Below, piece after piece: positions 24,748-32,136 of a DNA stretch of 64,000 bases. The position numbers were made by a program, and so were the translations under genes. Origin of the DNA: Microlunatus parietis (GTDB lineage: Bacteria > Actinomycetota > Actinomycetes > Propionibacteriales > Propionibacteriaceae); contig NZ_JACCBU010000001.1 of the NCBI RefSeq assembly GCF_013407955.1, forward strand, positions 5,022,001 to 5,086,000, read 5' to 3'. The notes under the pieces were generated by a model. The model ran no database searches. It saw only the letters and a list, made by a program, of their open reading frames with translations, and was not told where the DNA came from. How positions within the stretch are numbered: the first letter of the stretch is position 1; each line of letters begins with the position of its first letter.

Positions 24748-26739
24748 TCAGGCGGACCAGGGCGGCGGTTGGGCGGCCCGGAACGTGTCGTACACGACTC
24801 TCGGGGTGTCGCCGTCCCAGCGCAGCATTCCCATGTAGGAAAGGCCGTTCAGGTTCATGTTGTAGTTCCGGCGCTGCTTGTAGTCCTTGAGCAACCAGAA
24901 CGCGTAGCCGGCGACATAGGGTTTCGCGACCACCTGGTCCCAGTGGGCCTGGAAGTAGGCGGCGTGGTGCTCCTCGGTGCCGGCCTCGGCCGGGTCGCCG
25001 TGGTTGCCCCAGAAGGACCAGGTGCCGTTCTCGGTGATCACGATCGGCTTGCCGGGGTGGTTGGCGTGCACCTGATCAAGGGTCGGCGTGAGGTCCTCGG
25101 ACTTGCCGTAGAAATAGCCGAAGTACTCGTTGAAGCCGACCACGTCGGCCAGGTCGAACGCCTCGTCCCAGCTGGTCGCCGAGGCCCAGGTGACCGGGCG
25201 GCCGGCCAGGTCGATCGCCTTCACCGCATCCCGCATCTGGGCCAGCCAGGTCCGGTAGGTCGGCGTGTTCGGCGTGCACTCGTTCTGCAGGCCCCACATG
25301 ATCACCGACGGGTGGTTGTGGTTGTGCCAGGCGGTCGCCGCGGCGAGGGCGGCGGACAGGCCGTACTCGAGCTGGATCGCCTGCTGGGCTTCGGAGATCC
25401 ACATCGTGTCCCACTCGTCCAGCTGCAGGACGCCGTTGCGGTCGGCCCAGTCCGTGACGTACGGGTGCCGCTGGTAGACCGCGTTCCGGAGCAGATTGGC
25501 GCCCAGCTGCTTGGCGTGGCCGAGTTCATGATCATATTCGGCCCGGGTCAGCGACCGGCCGCTCCGGTCGGTCTCCTCATGCCAGTTGTAACCCTTGAGG
25601 AAGATCGGCTTCCCGTTCAGCAGAAGTTGATCTTGGCCGACCGTGACCGTACGCCGTCCGTACGTCGACGACAGGGTGTCGGTGACCGGGCGGCCGGCGG
25701 TCCCGGTGATCGTGGCGGTCGCGCGCAGCACGACCGGGTTCGCCGGACTCCACTCCGGCGCCCGGGGGATCGGCAGCTTCGCCGCGGGTACGGCGACGCC
25801 GCCGGCCGGCACCTCGACCGGCACCGTGACCGGGCGGCCGCCGGTGCGCCGGCCGGGATCGATGATGATCTTGCCGCGGAACGGACGGTCGCCGTGGTTC
25901 TCGATCACCGCGCGGGCGTCCAGGGTCGGGCCGTCGGCATTCAGCAGCAGCTTCGCCACCGTCACCTCCGGCACGGCTTCGAGCCAGAGCGACCGGGTCA
26001 GCCCCGCGTACGGCCAGTAGTCGACCGGCCCGGACGGCAGCGCCCGGTCGTCGGCGATCGGCTGGCCGGTCCCGTCGTAGCTGGTGTAGGTGGCGGCCCG
26101 GTGCACCCGGATCGCGATCGTCGCGGTCCGGCCCGGTCGCAGCGCAGCGCCGTCGACCGGCAGCGCGAACGGCGTGTGACCGCCCTCGTGGCTGCCGAGC
26201 CAGGTGCCGTTCAGCCAGGCGTCGGCCCGGTAGAACGCGCCGAGGAACGCGAGCCGCACTTGCCGGTTCCGCCAGCCGGCGGGGATCTCGACCCTGGTCC
26301 GGTACCAGCCGTCGCCGTCGATCAGGCTGCCGCCCTTGCCGAAGTCGGCGCCGTCGTAGCCGGCCCAGCCGTCGTTGTCGCGGAGGTCCCAGGACGACGG
26401 GACGGCGATCGTGCCCCAGTCGTCGTCGTCGAAGCCGGGCTGCTGCCAGCCGGCCGCTTCGCCGGCGCCGTCGCGGTCGTACGCGAACTTCCAGCGGCCG
26501 TCCAGGTCGAGGTAGTCGCGGGTCGGTTCGTGCGTCGTCCAGCCGTCGAGGGCCGGCAGGACGGTGCCGTAGCTGAACACGACCACGGTGTCGTCGATCG
26601 TGCGGAGTTCGGTGCCCGAGGGCTCGCGGTCGGAGCCTGGCTCGGCTCGTGCGGTGTGCGGGAGCGTCGAGGCCAGCGCGGTGAGACCGGCGCCGGCGAT
26701 CAGGGCCCGACGACGCAGTCGGGCTGGCGGCCAAGACAT
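24748..26739 (-). CDS. Tat-exported glycoside hydrolase family 2 enzyme
   Basis: A protein of 663 residues. A twin-arginine-like signal (RLRRRALIAGAGLTALASTL, about 7-26) is followed by the GH2 sugar-binding jelly roll (GRWKFAYDRDG, VPSSWDL, WYRTRVEIP, AWLNGTWLGSHEGG), an immunoglobulin-like domain and a TIM barrel starting LNGKPIFLKGYNWHEE. The acid/base is E487 in MWGLQNE and the nucleophile E570 in VITENG. Domain layout and motifs fit beta-glucuronidase or beta-galactosidase subfamilies. A LacI-type operator lies directly against the start codon. Confidence 0.9.
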   Translation of the reverse strand: MSWPPARLRRRALIAGAGLTALASTLPHTARAEPGSDREPSGTELRTIDDTVVVFSYGTVLPALDGWTTHEPTRDYLDLDGRWKFAYDRDGAGEAAGWQQPGFDDDDWGTIAVPSSWDLRDNDGWAGYDGADFGKGGSLIDGDGWYRTRVEIPAGWRNRQVRLAFLGAFYRADAWLNGTWLGSHEGGHTPFALPVDGAALRPGRTATIAIRVHRAATYTSYDGTGQPIADDRALPSGPVDYWPYAGLTRSLWLEAVPEVTVAKLLLNADGPTLDARAVIENHGDRPFRGKIIIDPGRRTGGRPVTVPVEVPAGGVAVPAAKLPIPRAPEWSPANPVVLRATATITGTAGRPVTDTLSSTYGRRTVTVGQDQLLLNGKPIFLKGYNWHEETDRSGRSLTRAEYDHELGHAKQLGANLLRNAVYQRHPYVTDWADRNGVLQLDEWDTMWISEAQQAIQLEYGLSAALAAATAWHNHNHPSVIMWGLQNECTPNTPTYRTWLAQMRDAVKAIDLAGRPVTWASATSWDEAFDLADVVGFNEYFGYFYGKSEDLTPTLDQVHANHPGKPIVITENGTWSFWGNHGDPAEAGTEEHHAAYFQAHWDQVVAKPYVAGYAFWLLKDYKQRRNYNMNLNGLSYMGMLRWDGDTPRVVYDTFRAAQPPPWSA

Positions 26740-26740
26740 G

Positions 26741-26754
26741 TGTTAACGCTAACA
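26741..26754. promoter_or_regulatory. LacI-family operator at the GH2 start
   Basis: TGTTAACGCTAACA, a near-perfect palindrome with the central CG typical of LacI-family sites (TGTTAnCGnTAACA). It begins one base upstream of the GH2 ATG, so bound repressor would block the promoter or the start itself. Room for a ribosome site between the two is nil, suggesting a leaderless mRNA or a downstream true start. No LacI gene is in the window. Confidence 0.65.
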
Positions 26755-26839
26755 TCGGGCCGGAGGTCGAGCCAGGGCCAATTTCTGCTGCGGGCGAAGT
26801 GGCTGGCCCCGGCGCTGCCGTACCCGCTGGAATGAACTC

Positions 26840-27826
26840 ATGAGCAAAGTCCTGATTCTCGGCGGTACGGCCTGGCTGGGCCGTGAACTGGCCCGGCAGG
26901 CGGCGGCCCGCGGCGACGAGGTGGTCTGCCTGGCCCGCGGCGCCGGCGGCGGTGTCCCCGCCGGCGCGCAGTTGATCAAGGCCGACCGGGAACGGCCGGA
27001 CGCCTACGATCAGGTCGCCGCGACGGACTGGGACCTGGTGATCGACGTCAGCCGGCAGCCCGGTCAGGTGCGCGGCGCCGTCCGGGCGATGGCGGAGCGG
27101 GCCGGGCACTGGGTGTTCGTCTCCACCTGCTCCGTGTACGCCGATCATTCCCGGCCCGGCGTCGACGAGTCCGACGGCCTGCTGCCCGCGCTGGAGGGCG
27201 ACGTGGCCAGGGTCGAGCAGTACGGCGAGGGCAAGGTCGCCTGCGAGCAGGCCTGCCTCGACGCGCTCGGCGACCGGGTCGTGCTGGCCCGGGTCGGCCT
27301 GATCGGCGGCGGCGGCGACGAGAGTGACCGGTTCGGCTACTGGCCCGGCCGGTTCGCCCGGGATGCCGGGCCGGTGCTGGTCCCCGACGCGGCGGACCAG
27401 ACCACCCAGACCATCGACGTCGGTGACCTGGCGGCCTGGCTGCTGCTGGCCGGCGACGAGCGGCTGTCCGGGCCGTACAACGTGCTGGGCGAGGAGGTCC
27501 CGTTCGGCGAGGTGCTCGAGCTGGCCCGCGCTGCCGCCGGGTTCGCCGGCGAGGTCGTGCCGGCGCCGGGGGAGTGGCTGCAGGAGCAGGGCGTCGAGCC
27601 GTGGATGGGGCCGCGCTCGCTGCCGCTGTGGCTGCCCGGCGCCGACTACGCCGGGTTCATGTCCCGCAGTGTCGAGCGGGCGGTCGCCGACGGCCTGACC
27701 CGGCGGCCGCCGGCCGAGACGGTCGAGCAGGCGCTCGCCGAGGAGCGTGAGCGCGGCCTGGACCGGGACCGGAAGGCCGGGCTCACCCCCGCCGAGGAGC
27801 AGGAGTTGCTGGCCGCGCTGGGCTGA
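26840..27826 (+). CDS. NAD-dependent epimerase/dehydratase family protein
   Basis: A protein of 328 residues. Extended short-chain dehydrogenase: nucleotide-binding VLILGGTAWLGRELARQA (G-G-T-x-x-x-G, about 4-21), VFVSTCSVYAD around the catalytic Ser, and YGEGKVACEQ giving the Y-x-x-x-K pair. Later, TQTIDVGDLAAWLL binds substrate. Closest in style to reductases annotated as sugar epimerases or isoflavone-reductase-like; substrate unknown. Divergent from the GH2 gene with 100 bp between. Confidence 0.85.
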   Translation: MSKVLILGGTAWLGRELARQAAARGDEVVCLARGAGGGVPAGAQLIKADRERPDAYDQVAATDWDLVIDVSRQPGQVRGAVRAMAERAGHWVFVSTCSVYADHSRPGVDESDGLLPALEGDVARVEQYGEGKVACEQACLDALGDRVVLARVGLIGGGGDESDRFGYWPGRFARDAGPVLVPDAADQTTQTIDVGDLAAWLLLAGDERLSGPYNVLGEEVPFGEVLELARAAAGFAGEVVPAPGEWLQEQGVEPWMGPRSLPLWLPGADYAGFMSRSVERAVADGLTRRPPAETVEQALAEERERGLDRDRKAGLTPAEEQELLAALG

Positions 27827-27871
27827 CCCGACCTCGCGGAGCGGCCCGACGAGACGTGCAGGTTCCACTGG

Positions 27872-28300
27872 TCAGGCGGCAGGGTCTCGGTCAGTGCCGT
27901 CGCTGCCGGTCCGGGTCGGGTAGAGCCTGATGCCGGGCCGCTCGACGTGCGGGAAGGACCGGTAGAACCCGAGCGAGTCCGGCTCGCTGAGCAGATCGAT
28001 CCGCGCTCCGCCCGCCAGCCGCAGGGCCTCGGTCACCAGCGACCGCCCGATCCCGGCGCCGCGGCGGTCCCGGTCGACCGCGAGCAGGGCCAGGAAGGCC
28101 TGCAGTTCGCCGTCGCTGAACAACTGGGCGAAGCCGAGCACCGTACCCTCCTCGACGGCGACCACCGTGGTCACGCCGGGGGCGGTCAGCACTCGTACCG
28201 CGCGCTCGGGGTCGGCCGGGAACGACGGCCAGCCCTCCGCCTCGCAGAGCCGGATCACGCCGTCGAGGTGGGAGCGGTCGAACCGCGGCAGGGTGATCAC
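27872..28300 (-). CDS. GNAT family N-acetyltransferase
   Basis: A protein of 142 residues from GTG 28298-28300, with AGGA about 7 bp upstream. The frame is open further upstream but without family sequence. Starts ITLPRFDRSHLDGVIRLCEA, and motif A is LLAVDRDRRGAGIGRSLV (about 71-88), then LLSEPDSLGFYRSF. Substrate unknown. Divergent from the DUF4396 gene. Confidence 0.8.
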   Translation of the reverse strand: MITLPRFDRSHLDGVIRLCEAEGWPSFPADPERAVRVLTAPGVTTVVAVEEGTVLGFAQLFSDGELQAFLALLAVDRDRRGAGIGRSLVTEALRLAGGARIDLLSEPDSLGFYRSFPHVERPGIRLYPTRTGSDGTDRDPAA

Positions 28301-28382
28301 CCGTCGATCCTGTGCGGCGTGAGGTCGGCGCACAATGGGTACGCCTTCTCGGGGACCGACATTCCAGTGCCCGGGAGGACCT

Positions 28383-28994
28383 GTGGCCGACAGCGTGAAC
28401 GTCATGGCCGTCAGCGCGACGCTGCACTGTCTGACCGGCTGTGCCATCGGTGAGATCACCGGCCTCCTGATCGGTACGGCCGCCGGCTGGCCGAACGTGC
28501 CGACGATCGCGATCTCGGTCGCGCTGGCGTTCTGCTTCGGCTATCTGCTGTCCACGCTGCCGCTGCTCAAGGCCGGCCTCGCCGTCGGGGCCGCCCTGCG
28601 GCTCGTGCTGGCGGCCGACACCGCCTCGATCGCCACGATGGAACTCGTCGACAACCTGGTGATGGTGATCATCCCCGGCGCGATGGAAGCCGGGCTGGTG
28701 AACATCGTCTTCTGGGTCGGGATGATGATCGCGTTCGCCGCGGCCTTCGTTGCCGCGTTCCCGGTCAATCGATTCCTGCTCCGGCGCGGCAAGGGGCACG
28801 CGCTGATCCACGGGCATCACGAGGCCTCCGCCGGCGAGGGTGCTCGCCGGTTCATCCCGTCCTTCCGTACCGGTGCGCTCGTCGCGGTGCTGGTCGCCTT
28901 CATGCTGGGCGGCCTGATCGTCTCGATCGCCGACGAGTTCGGCGGCAGCGGTGATCATGCGGCACAGCCCACGAACGCAGGAGTTCACTCATGA
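28383..28994 (+). CDS. DUF4396-type membrane protein
   Basis: A protein of 203 residues from GTG 28383; GTG 28395 or ATG 28404 are alternatives, as GGGAGG is only 4 bp from the first. TLHCLTGCAIGEITGLLIGT at the N-terminus followed by AISVALAFCFGYLLS is the DUF4396 pattern. There are about five transmembrane helices; a His-rich loop GHALIHGHHEASAGEG separates the last one. Possible metal-related membrane role, unproven. Overlaps the next acetyltransferase gene by 4 bp. Confidence 0.75.
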   Translation: MADSVNVMAVSATLHCLTGCAIGEITGLLIGTAAGWPNVPTIAISVALAFCFGYLLSTLPLLKAGLAVGAALRLVLAADTASIATMELVDNLVMVIIPGAMEAGLVNIVFWVGMMIAFAAAFVAAFPVNRFLLRRGKGHALIHGHHEASAGEGARRFIPSFRTGALVAVLVAFMLGGLIVSIADEFGGSGDHAAQPTNAGVHS

Positions 28995-29464
28995 CGACCC
29001 GCTTCCGCCCTGCCGAGCCTGGCGAGGCTCCGGAGCTGGAGGATCTCCAGTCCCGGTCCGCGTCGCACTGGGGCTACCCGGCGGGTTACTTCGACTGGGC
29101 CGGCGATGCGCGGAAGATCTCGGAGTCGTACGTCTGCGACAACCGGGTCCAGGTGCTCGTCGACGACGGCGGCCGGAGGCTCGGGTTCTACAGCTTCACC
29201 GAGAACGAGGACGGCCTGCTGCTGGACCGGATGTTTCTCGACGCCGACCAGATCGGCCGCGGCCTGGGGCGGCAGTTGTGGCAGCACGCCGTGCAGACGG
29301 CGCGCGAACTCGGGGTGTCGGAGTTCCGGATCGCCGCCGACCCCAACGCCGGGCCCTTCTACGAGGCGATGGGCGCGCGCTGGTACGGCTCGCGGCCGAC
29401 CCAGGAACCGACCTGGACGATACAGCTGTATCGCTTCAGTGTGCCGGGACGCCCAGGCGGGTGA
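28991..29464 (+). CDS. GNAT family N-acetyltransferase
   Basis: A protein of 157 residues; ATG overlaps the DUF4396 stop (ATGA). FRPAEPGEAPELEDLQSRS opens the domain, motif A is MFLDADQIGRGLGRQLWQ (about 77-94), and FYEAMGARWYGSRP is the typical end. Translation is coupled to the membrane protein. Its last 29 bp overlap the convergent TetR gene. Confidence 0.85.
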   Translation: MTTRFRPAEPGEAPELEDLQSRSASHWGYPAGYFDWAGDARKISESYVCDNRVQVLVDDGGRRLGFYSFTENEDGLLLDRMFLDADQIGRGLGRQLWQHAVQTARELGVSEFRIAADPNAGPFYEAMGARWYGSRPTQEPTWTIQLYRFSVPGRPGG

Positions 29465-29969
29465 AGACGCGCTCGACGGCCTGGGGCTCGAGCGGATCGA
29501 GGCCGAGCACGGCGCCGAGATAGAGCCCGTCGCCGACCAGCCGGATGATGTCGGCCTGCACCGGATCGTCGACCTCGGCGCGGAGCGCGTCGCTCCAGAC
29601 GCTGAAGACCTCCTGCACCAGGTCGCGGGTCTGTCGGCTCACCTCGATCCCGCTGCGCAGGGCGCTGAACACGGCCCAGTAGTGCTCGGCCTCGACACTG
29701 CCGGGCAGCGAGGTCTCGAGAAACGTCCGCACCACCCCGTCCTGCGCGGCCCGCTCGACGTTCGCCGCCGTGAACTCGCGCAGCCGCTCGGCGAGCCCTT
29801 CGATCAGCGCGGACTTGGACGGGAAGTGGTAGAGCAGCCCGCCCTTGGAGACCTCGGCCAGCTCGGCCACCGCGTCCAGGGTCAGCTGACCCGCGCCGCG
29901 CTCGACCAGGATCTGCTTCGCCGCGTCGAGCAACCGGGCTCGAGTCGCCTCCGATCGCCTTGTTGCCAT
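29436..29969 (-). CDS. TetR family regulator (neighbour of the hydrolase-SET gene)
   Basis: A protein of 177 residues from ATG 29967-29969 with GGAGG just upstream. N-terminal helix-turn-helix: RARLLDAAKQILVERGAGQL, then LDAVAELAEVSKGGLLYHFPSKSALI (about 30-55). The C-terminal ligand domain is of the TetR_C type found after this kind of L-L-Y-H-F motif. A 28-bp palindrome fills the divergent space to the hydrolase-SET gene, so auto-repression and repression of that gene are likely. Confidence 0.9.
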   Translation of the reverse strand: MATRRSEATRARLLDAAKQILVERGAGQLTLDAVAELAEVSKGGLLYHFPSKSALIEGLAERLREFTAANVERAAQDGVVRTFLETSLPGSVEAEHYWAVFSALRSGIEVSRQTRDLVQEVFSVWSDALRAEVDDPVQADIIRLVGDGLYLGAVLGLDPLEPQAVERVFTRLGVPAH

Positions 29970-29985
29970 CGCCCCTCCTCCTGAT

Positions 29986-30013
29986 TTACTGTACCGTCCA
30001 GACGGTATAGTAA
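29986..30013. promoter_or_regulatory. TetR operator, 28 bp
   Basis: Arms TTACTGTACCGTC (29986-29998) and GACGGTATAGTAA (30001-30013) around CA match at 12 of 13 pairs. The site sits between the divergent TetR and hydrolase-SET genes, 13-16 bp from each start, and overlaps the likely promoter. Confidence 0.75.
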
Positions 30014-30026
30014 CAGAGGGGAAGTG

Positions 30027-31448
30027 ATGGTGATGAGGAACGTCTCCGTTCGAGGCGGCCACGTGGTGGTCGACGAGTTGGTGCCGGCCGAGTCCGGTCC
30101 GGCCGTGTTGTTGGTGGCCGGCACCGGCTGTTCGCTGGATTTCTGGCGGCGGGATCTGTGTGAGGCGCTCGTCGCGGCCGGGCTGCGGGTGATCCGGTTC
30201 GACCAGCGCGACACCGGCGGCGCGTCGTCCGATCCGGCCGGCGCGCCGACGTACGGCCTTCCCGATCTGGTCGAGGACGCCGTCGCGGTGCTCGATGCGC
30301 TGGACGTACGGCAGGCGCACTGGGTCGGTTTCTCCCAGGGCGGCTGGGTGGCCCAGCTCGCCGCTCTGGATCACCCGCAACGGGTCGCGTCCCTGACGCT
30401 GGTCGCCTCCCGGCCGGTCGCCCACGGCCCGAACGACCCCGATCTGCCCGAGGTATCCGATGTCCTGCTGGCCGCCTTCGCCGAGGCGCTACCCGCGCCG
30501 GACTCGGCCGACCGGGACGGCTGGGTCCGGTATTTGGTGGATGGTGAACGGCCGTTCGCGAGTACGACAGCGCGGTTCGACGTCGAGGACGCCCGGGCCC
30601 TGGCGGCGACGGTCTTCGAGCGGACCGCAGATCTCGAGGCGATGCTGACGAACCATCCCGTGGCGCCGCAGGGCGATCGCTGGCGGGAGCGGCTCGGTGA
30701 GATCGACGTACCCGTCGCCGTCGTCCACGGCAAGGACGATCCGCTGTTCCCGCCGGGCAACGGCGAGGCGCTGGCCCGGGAACTCCCGGCCGCCCGGCTG
30801 CACCTCGTCGCCGGGATGGGCCACGAACTGCCCCGGCGGGTCCGCCCCGGTGTCGCCGCGGTGATCATCGACACCGTCGATCGCGGTGAGGCCCGGCGGG
30901 ACCCGGCACCGATCGACGCGGTCGCCGAGCGCCATCTCGGTGGCGACCACCTCGACACGCTGCCGTTCACCGAGGTGCGGCGCAGCGCGATCCACGGTCG
31001 CGGCCTCTTCGCGACCGCCTCCCGGCCGGCCGGGACCCTGCTCGGCGAGCTCGATGGCCAAGTCGTCGACGCGGCGGCCCACCCGGACGTCGTCGACGCA
31101 CTGGAGTGGAACGCGTTGAACCCGACGACCCTGCTGGTGCGGCCGATCCGGACCAGCTACGGCTTCCTCAATCACAGCGATCAGCCGAACGTGATCATCG
31201 ACCCGGATGGCCGGCGGCTCCGGGCCGGGAAGCCGATCGCGCCGGGAGACGAGTTGACCATCGACTACCTGGCTCAGCCGGTGCCGGAGAGCTACCTGCG
31301 CTCCGACGAGGCGCGGCGGCTTCGTACGGCGGAGAAACAGAGCGTGCTCAGCGCTCGCCGCCACCACTGCGCAGGTAGTACCAACGGCCCTGGTACGGGT
31401 AGAAGATCAGAGTTCGGTACGGGGGATCCGGCTTCGACGCTGTCGTGA
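30027..31448 (+). CDS. Alpha/beta hydrolase fused to a SET domain
   Basis: A protein of 473 residues from ATG 30027 (GTG 30024 and ATG 30033 are alternatives). Residues about 1-285 are an alpha/beta hydrolase: oxyanion region VAGTGCSLDFWRRDL, nucleophile S103 in GFSQGG, acid region VVHGKDDPLFPPG and the His in AGMGHELPRR. Residues about 310-420 are a complete SET domain: SAIHGRGLFAT (320), YGFLNHSDQPNVI (380) and GDELTIDYL (408). SET domains bind SAM and methylate Lys; here the target is unknown. The two halves are in one uninterrupted frame. The last 34 residues are low-complexity and antisense to the next gene. Controlled by the adjacent TetR operator. Confidence 0.82.
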   Translation: MVMRNVSVRGGHVVVDELVPAESGPAVLLVAGTGCSLDFWRRDLCEALVAAGLRVIRFDQRDTGGASSDPAGAPTYGLPDLVEDAVAVLDALDVRQAHWVGFSQGGWVAQLAALDHPQRVASLTLVASRPVAHGPNDPDLPEVSDVLLAAFAEALPAPDSADRDGWVRYLVDGERPFASTTARFDVEDARALAATVFERTADLEAMLTNHPVAPQGDRWRERLGEIDVPVAVVHGKDDPLFPPGNGEALARELPAARLHLVAGMGHELPRRVRPGVAAVIIDTVDRGEARRDPAPIDAVAERHLGGDHLDTLPFTEVRRSAIHGRGLFATASRPAGTLLGELDGQVVDAAAHPDVVDALEWNALNPTTLLVRPIRTSYGFLNHSDQPNVIIDPDGRRLRAGKPIAPGDELTIDYLAQPVPESYLRSDEARRLRTAEKQSVLSARRHHCAGSTNGPGTGRRSEFGTGDPASTLS

Positions 31449-31899
31449 ACGGGACGTCGAACGATCCGACCACCATCCCGGGATAGGACGGCCGGAACCG
31501 TACGCCCGCGAGCTCAGCCTGCAGCCTCGGGACGCGGGCCCGAACCTCGGCACGAATCTCGGCGAGTCTCTCGGGCTTTGCCATCGCGCCGCCGTGCTGT
31601 CGGATGCAACCGTCGTTGCCGAAGCAGGTGAGGGCCCACACCTCGTCCGGGTCGCCGCCGCGGACCGCCTCGGCGAACGCGACTGCGGCCTTGTCCGGAG
31701 TACTGAGGTCCGCTCGCGGCGCGCCGCCGAACCGGGGCACCACGAAGATCACGACCAACACGATCACCGCGACCAGGACCACCGCAACGCCGCCGACCAG
31801 AAGCGCGATCGGAGCGCCGTTCGGCTTCTTCCGCGGTGCCGTAGCAGGCCGCGGCGGCTGCCGGCGCGGATCCGGCGGTCCGGGAGTAGGGCTGCTCAT
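31348..31899 (-). CDS. Single-pass membrane protein with extracytoplasmic domain
   Basis: A protein of 183 residues from ATG 31897-31899, GGAGGAG upstream. A Pro/Arg-rich cytoplasmic start (about 1-28), one transmembrane helix (IALLVGGVAVVLVAVIVLVVIFVV region, about 31-55), then an NTF2/DUF4878-like domain (TPDKAAVAFAEAVRGGDPDEVWALTCFG) and a beta-rich end closing with LIFYPYQGRWYYLR. Function unknown. The 3' end is antisense to 101 bp of the hydrolase-SET gene. Confidence 0.7.
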   Translation of the reverse strand: MSSPTPGPPDPRRQPPRPATAPRKKPNGAPIALLVGGVAVVLVAVIVLVVIFVVPRFGGAPRADLSTPDKAAVAFAEAVRGGDPDEVWALTCFGNDGCIRQHGGAMAKPERLAEIRAEVRARVPRLQAELAGVRFRPSYPGMVVGSFDVPFTTASKPDPPYRTLIFYPYQGRWYYLRSGGGER

Positions 31900-31950
31900 G
31901 GCTCCTCCTCGGTGGCGAGGCATGGCGAATCCGTACGGCGGAGAAAAATC

Positions 31951-31974
31951 GGCGCCCCCGCAGGATTCGAACCT
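31951..31974. repeat. attL: duplicated 3' end of tRNA-Arg
   Basis: GGCGCCCCCG followed by CAGGATTCGAACCT matches 40370-40394 except for one missing G. The T-loop TTCGAA core is included. No cloverleaf can be folded here, so it is an attachment-site remnant and not a tRNA gene. Confidence 0.75.
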
Positions 31975-32030
31975 TACCGCAAGGGGTAGCCGGGATCCCT
32001 TGCAGGTAACGGCATTCGCCTTACAGGTAA
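31974..32030. promoter_or_regulatory. Putative integrase arm-type sites beside attL
   Basis: Two 12-bp direct repeats, CCTTGCAGGTAA (31998-32009) and CCTTACAGGTAA (32019-32030), are spaced by 21 bp, two helical turns. An inverted partner TTACCGCAAGG lies at 31974-31984. This is the usual size and spacing of arm-binding or excisionase sites of tyrosine-integrase systems. Confidence 0.5.
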
Positions 32031-32136
32031 GGGATTCTAGCGATCCGGCCGCGTGTCTGACGTGGACAGAAATGGACGAAAAGGTAGTCTCGTATTGCAC
32101 GGTATCGACACGCGATGCCGAGAGGGAGGCCCCGGG

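Noticed and set aside
25577-27868. 763-codon minus-strand frame over the GH2 and epimerase genes
   Set aside because: It crosses two well-supported genes in another frame and turns into Arg-rich noise.
31951-32040. Second tRNA gene at the left end of the element
   Set aside because: Only the 3' end matches; no acceptor, D or anticodon arms can be formed and the T-stem pairs poorly. It is attL.
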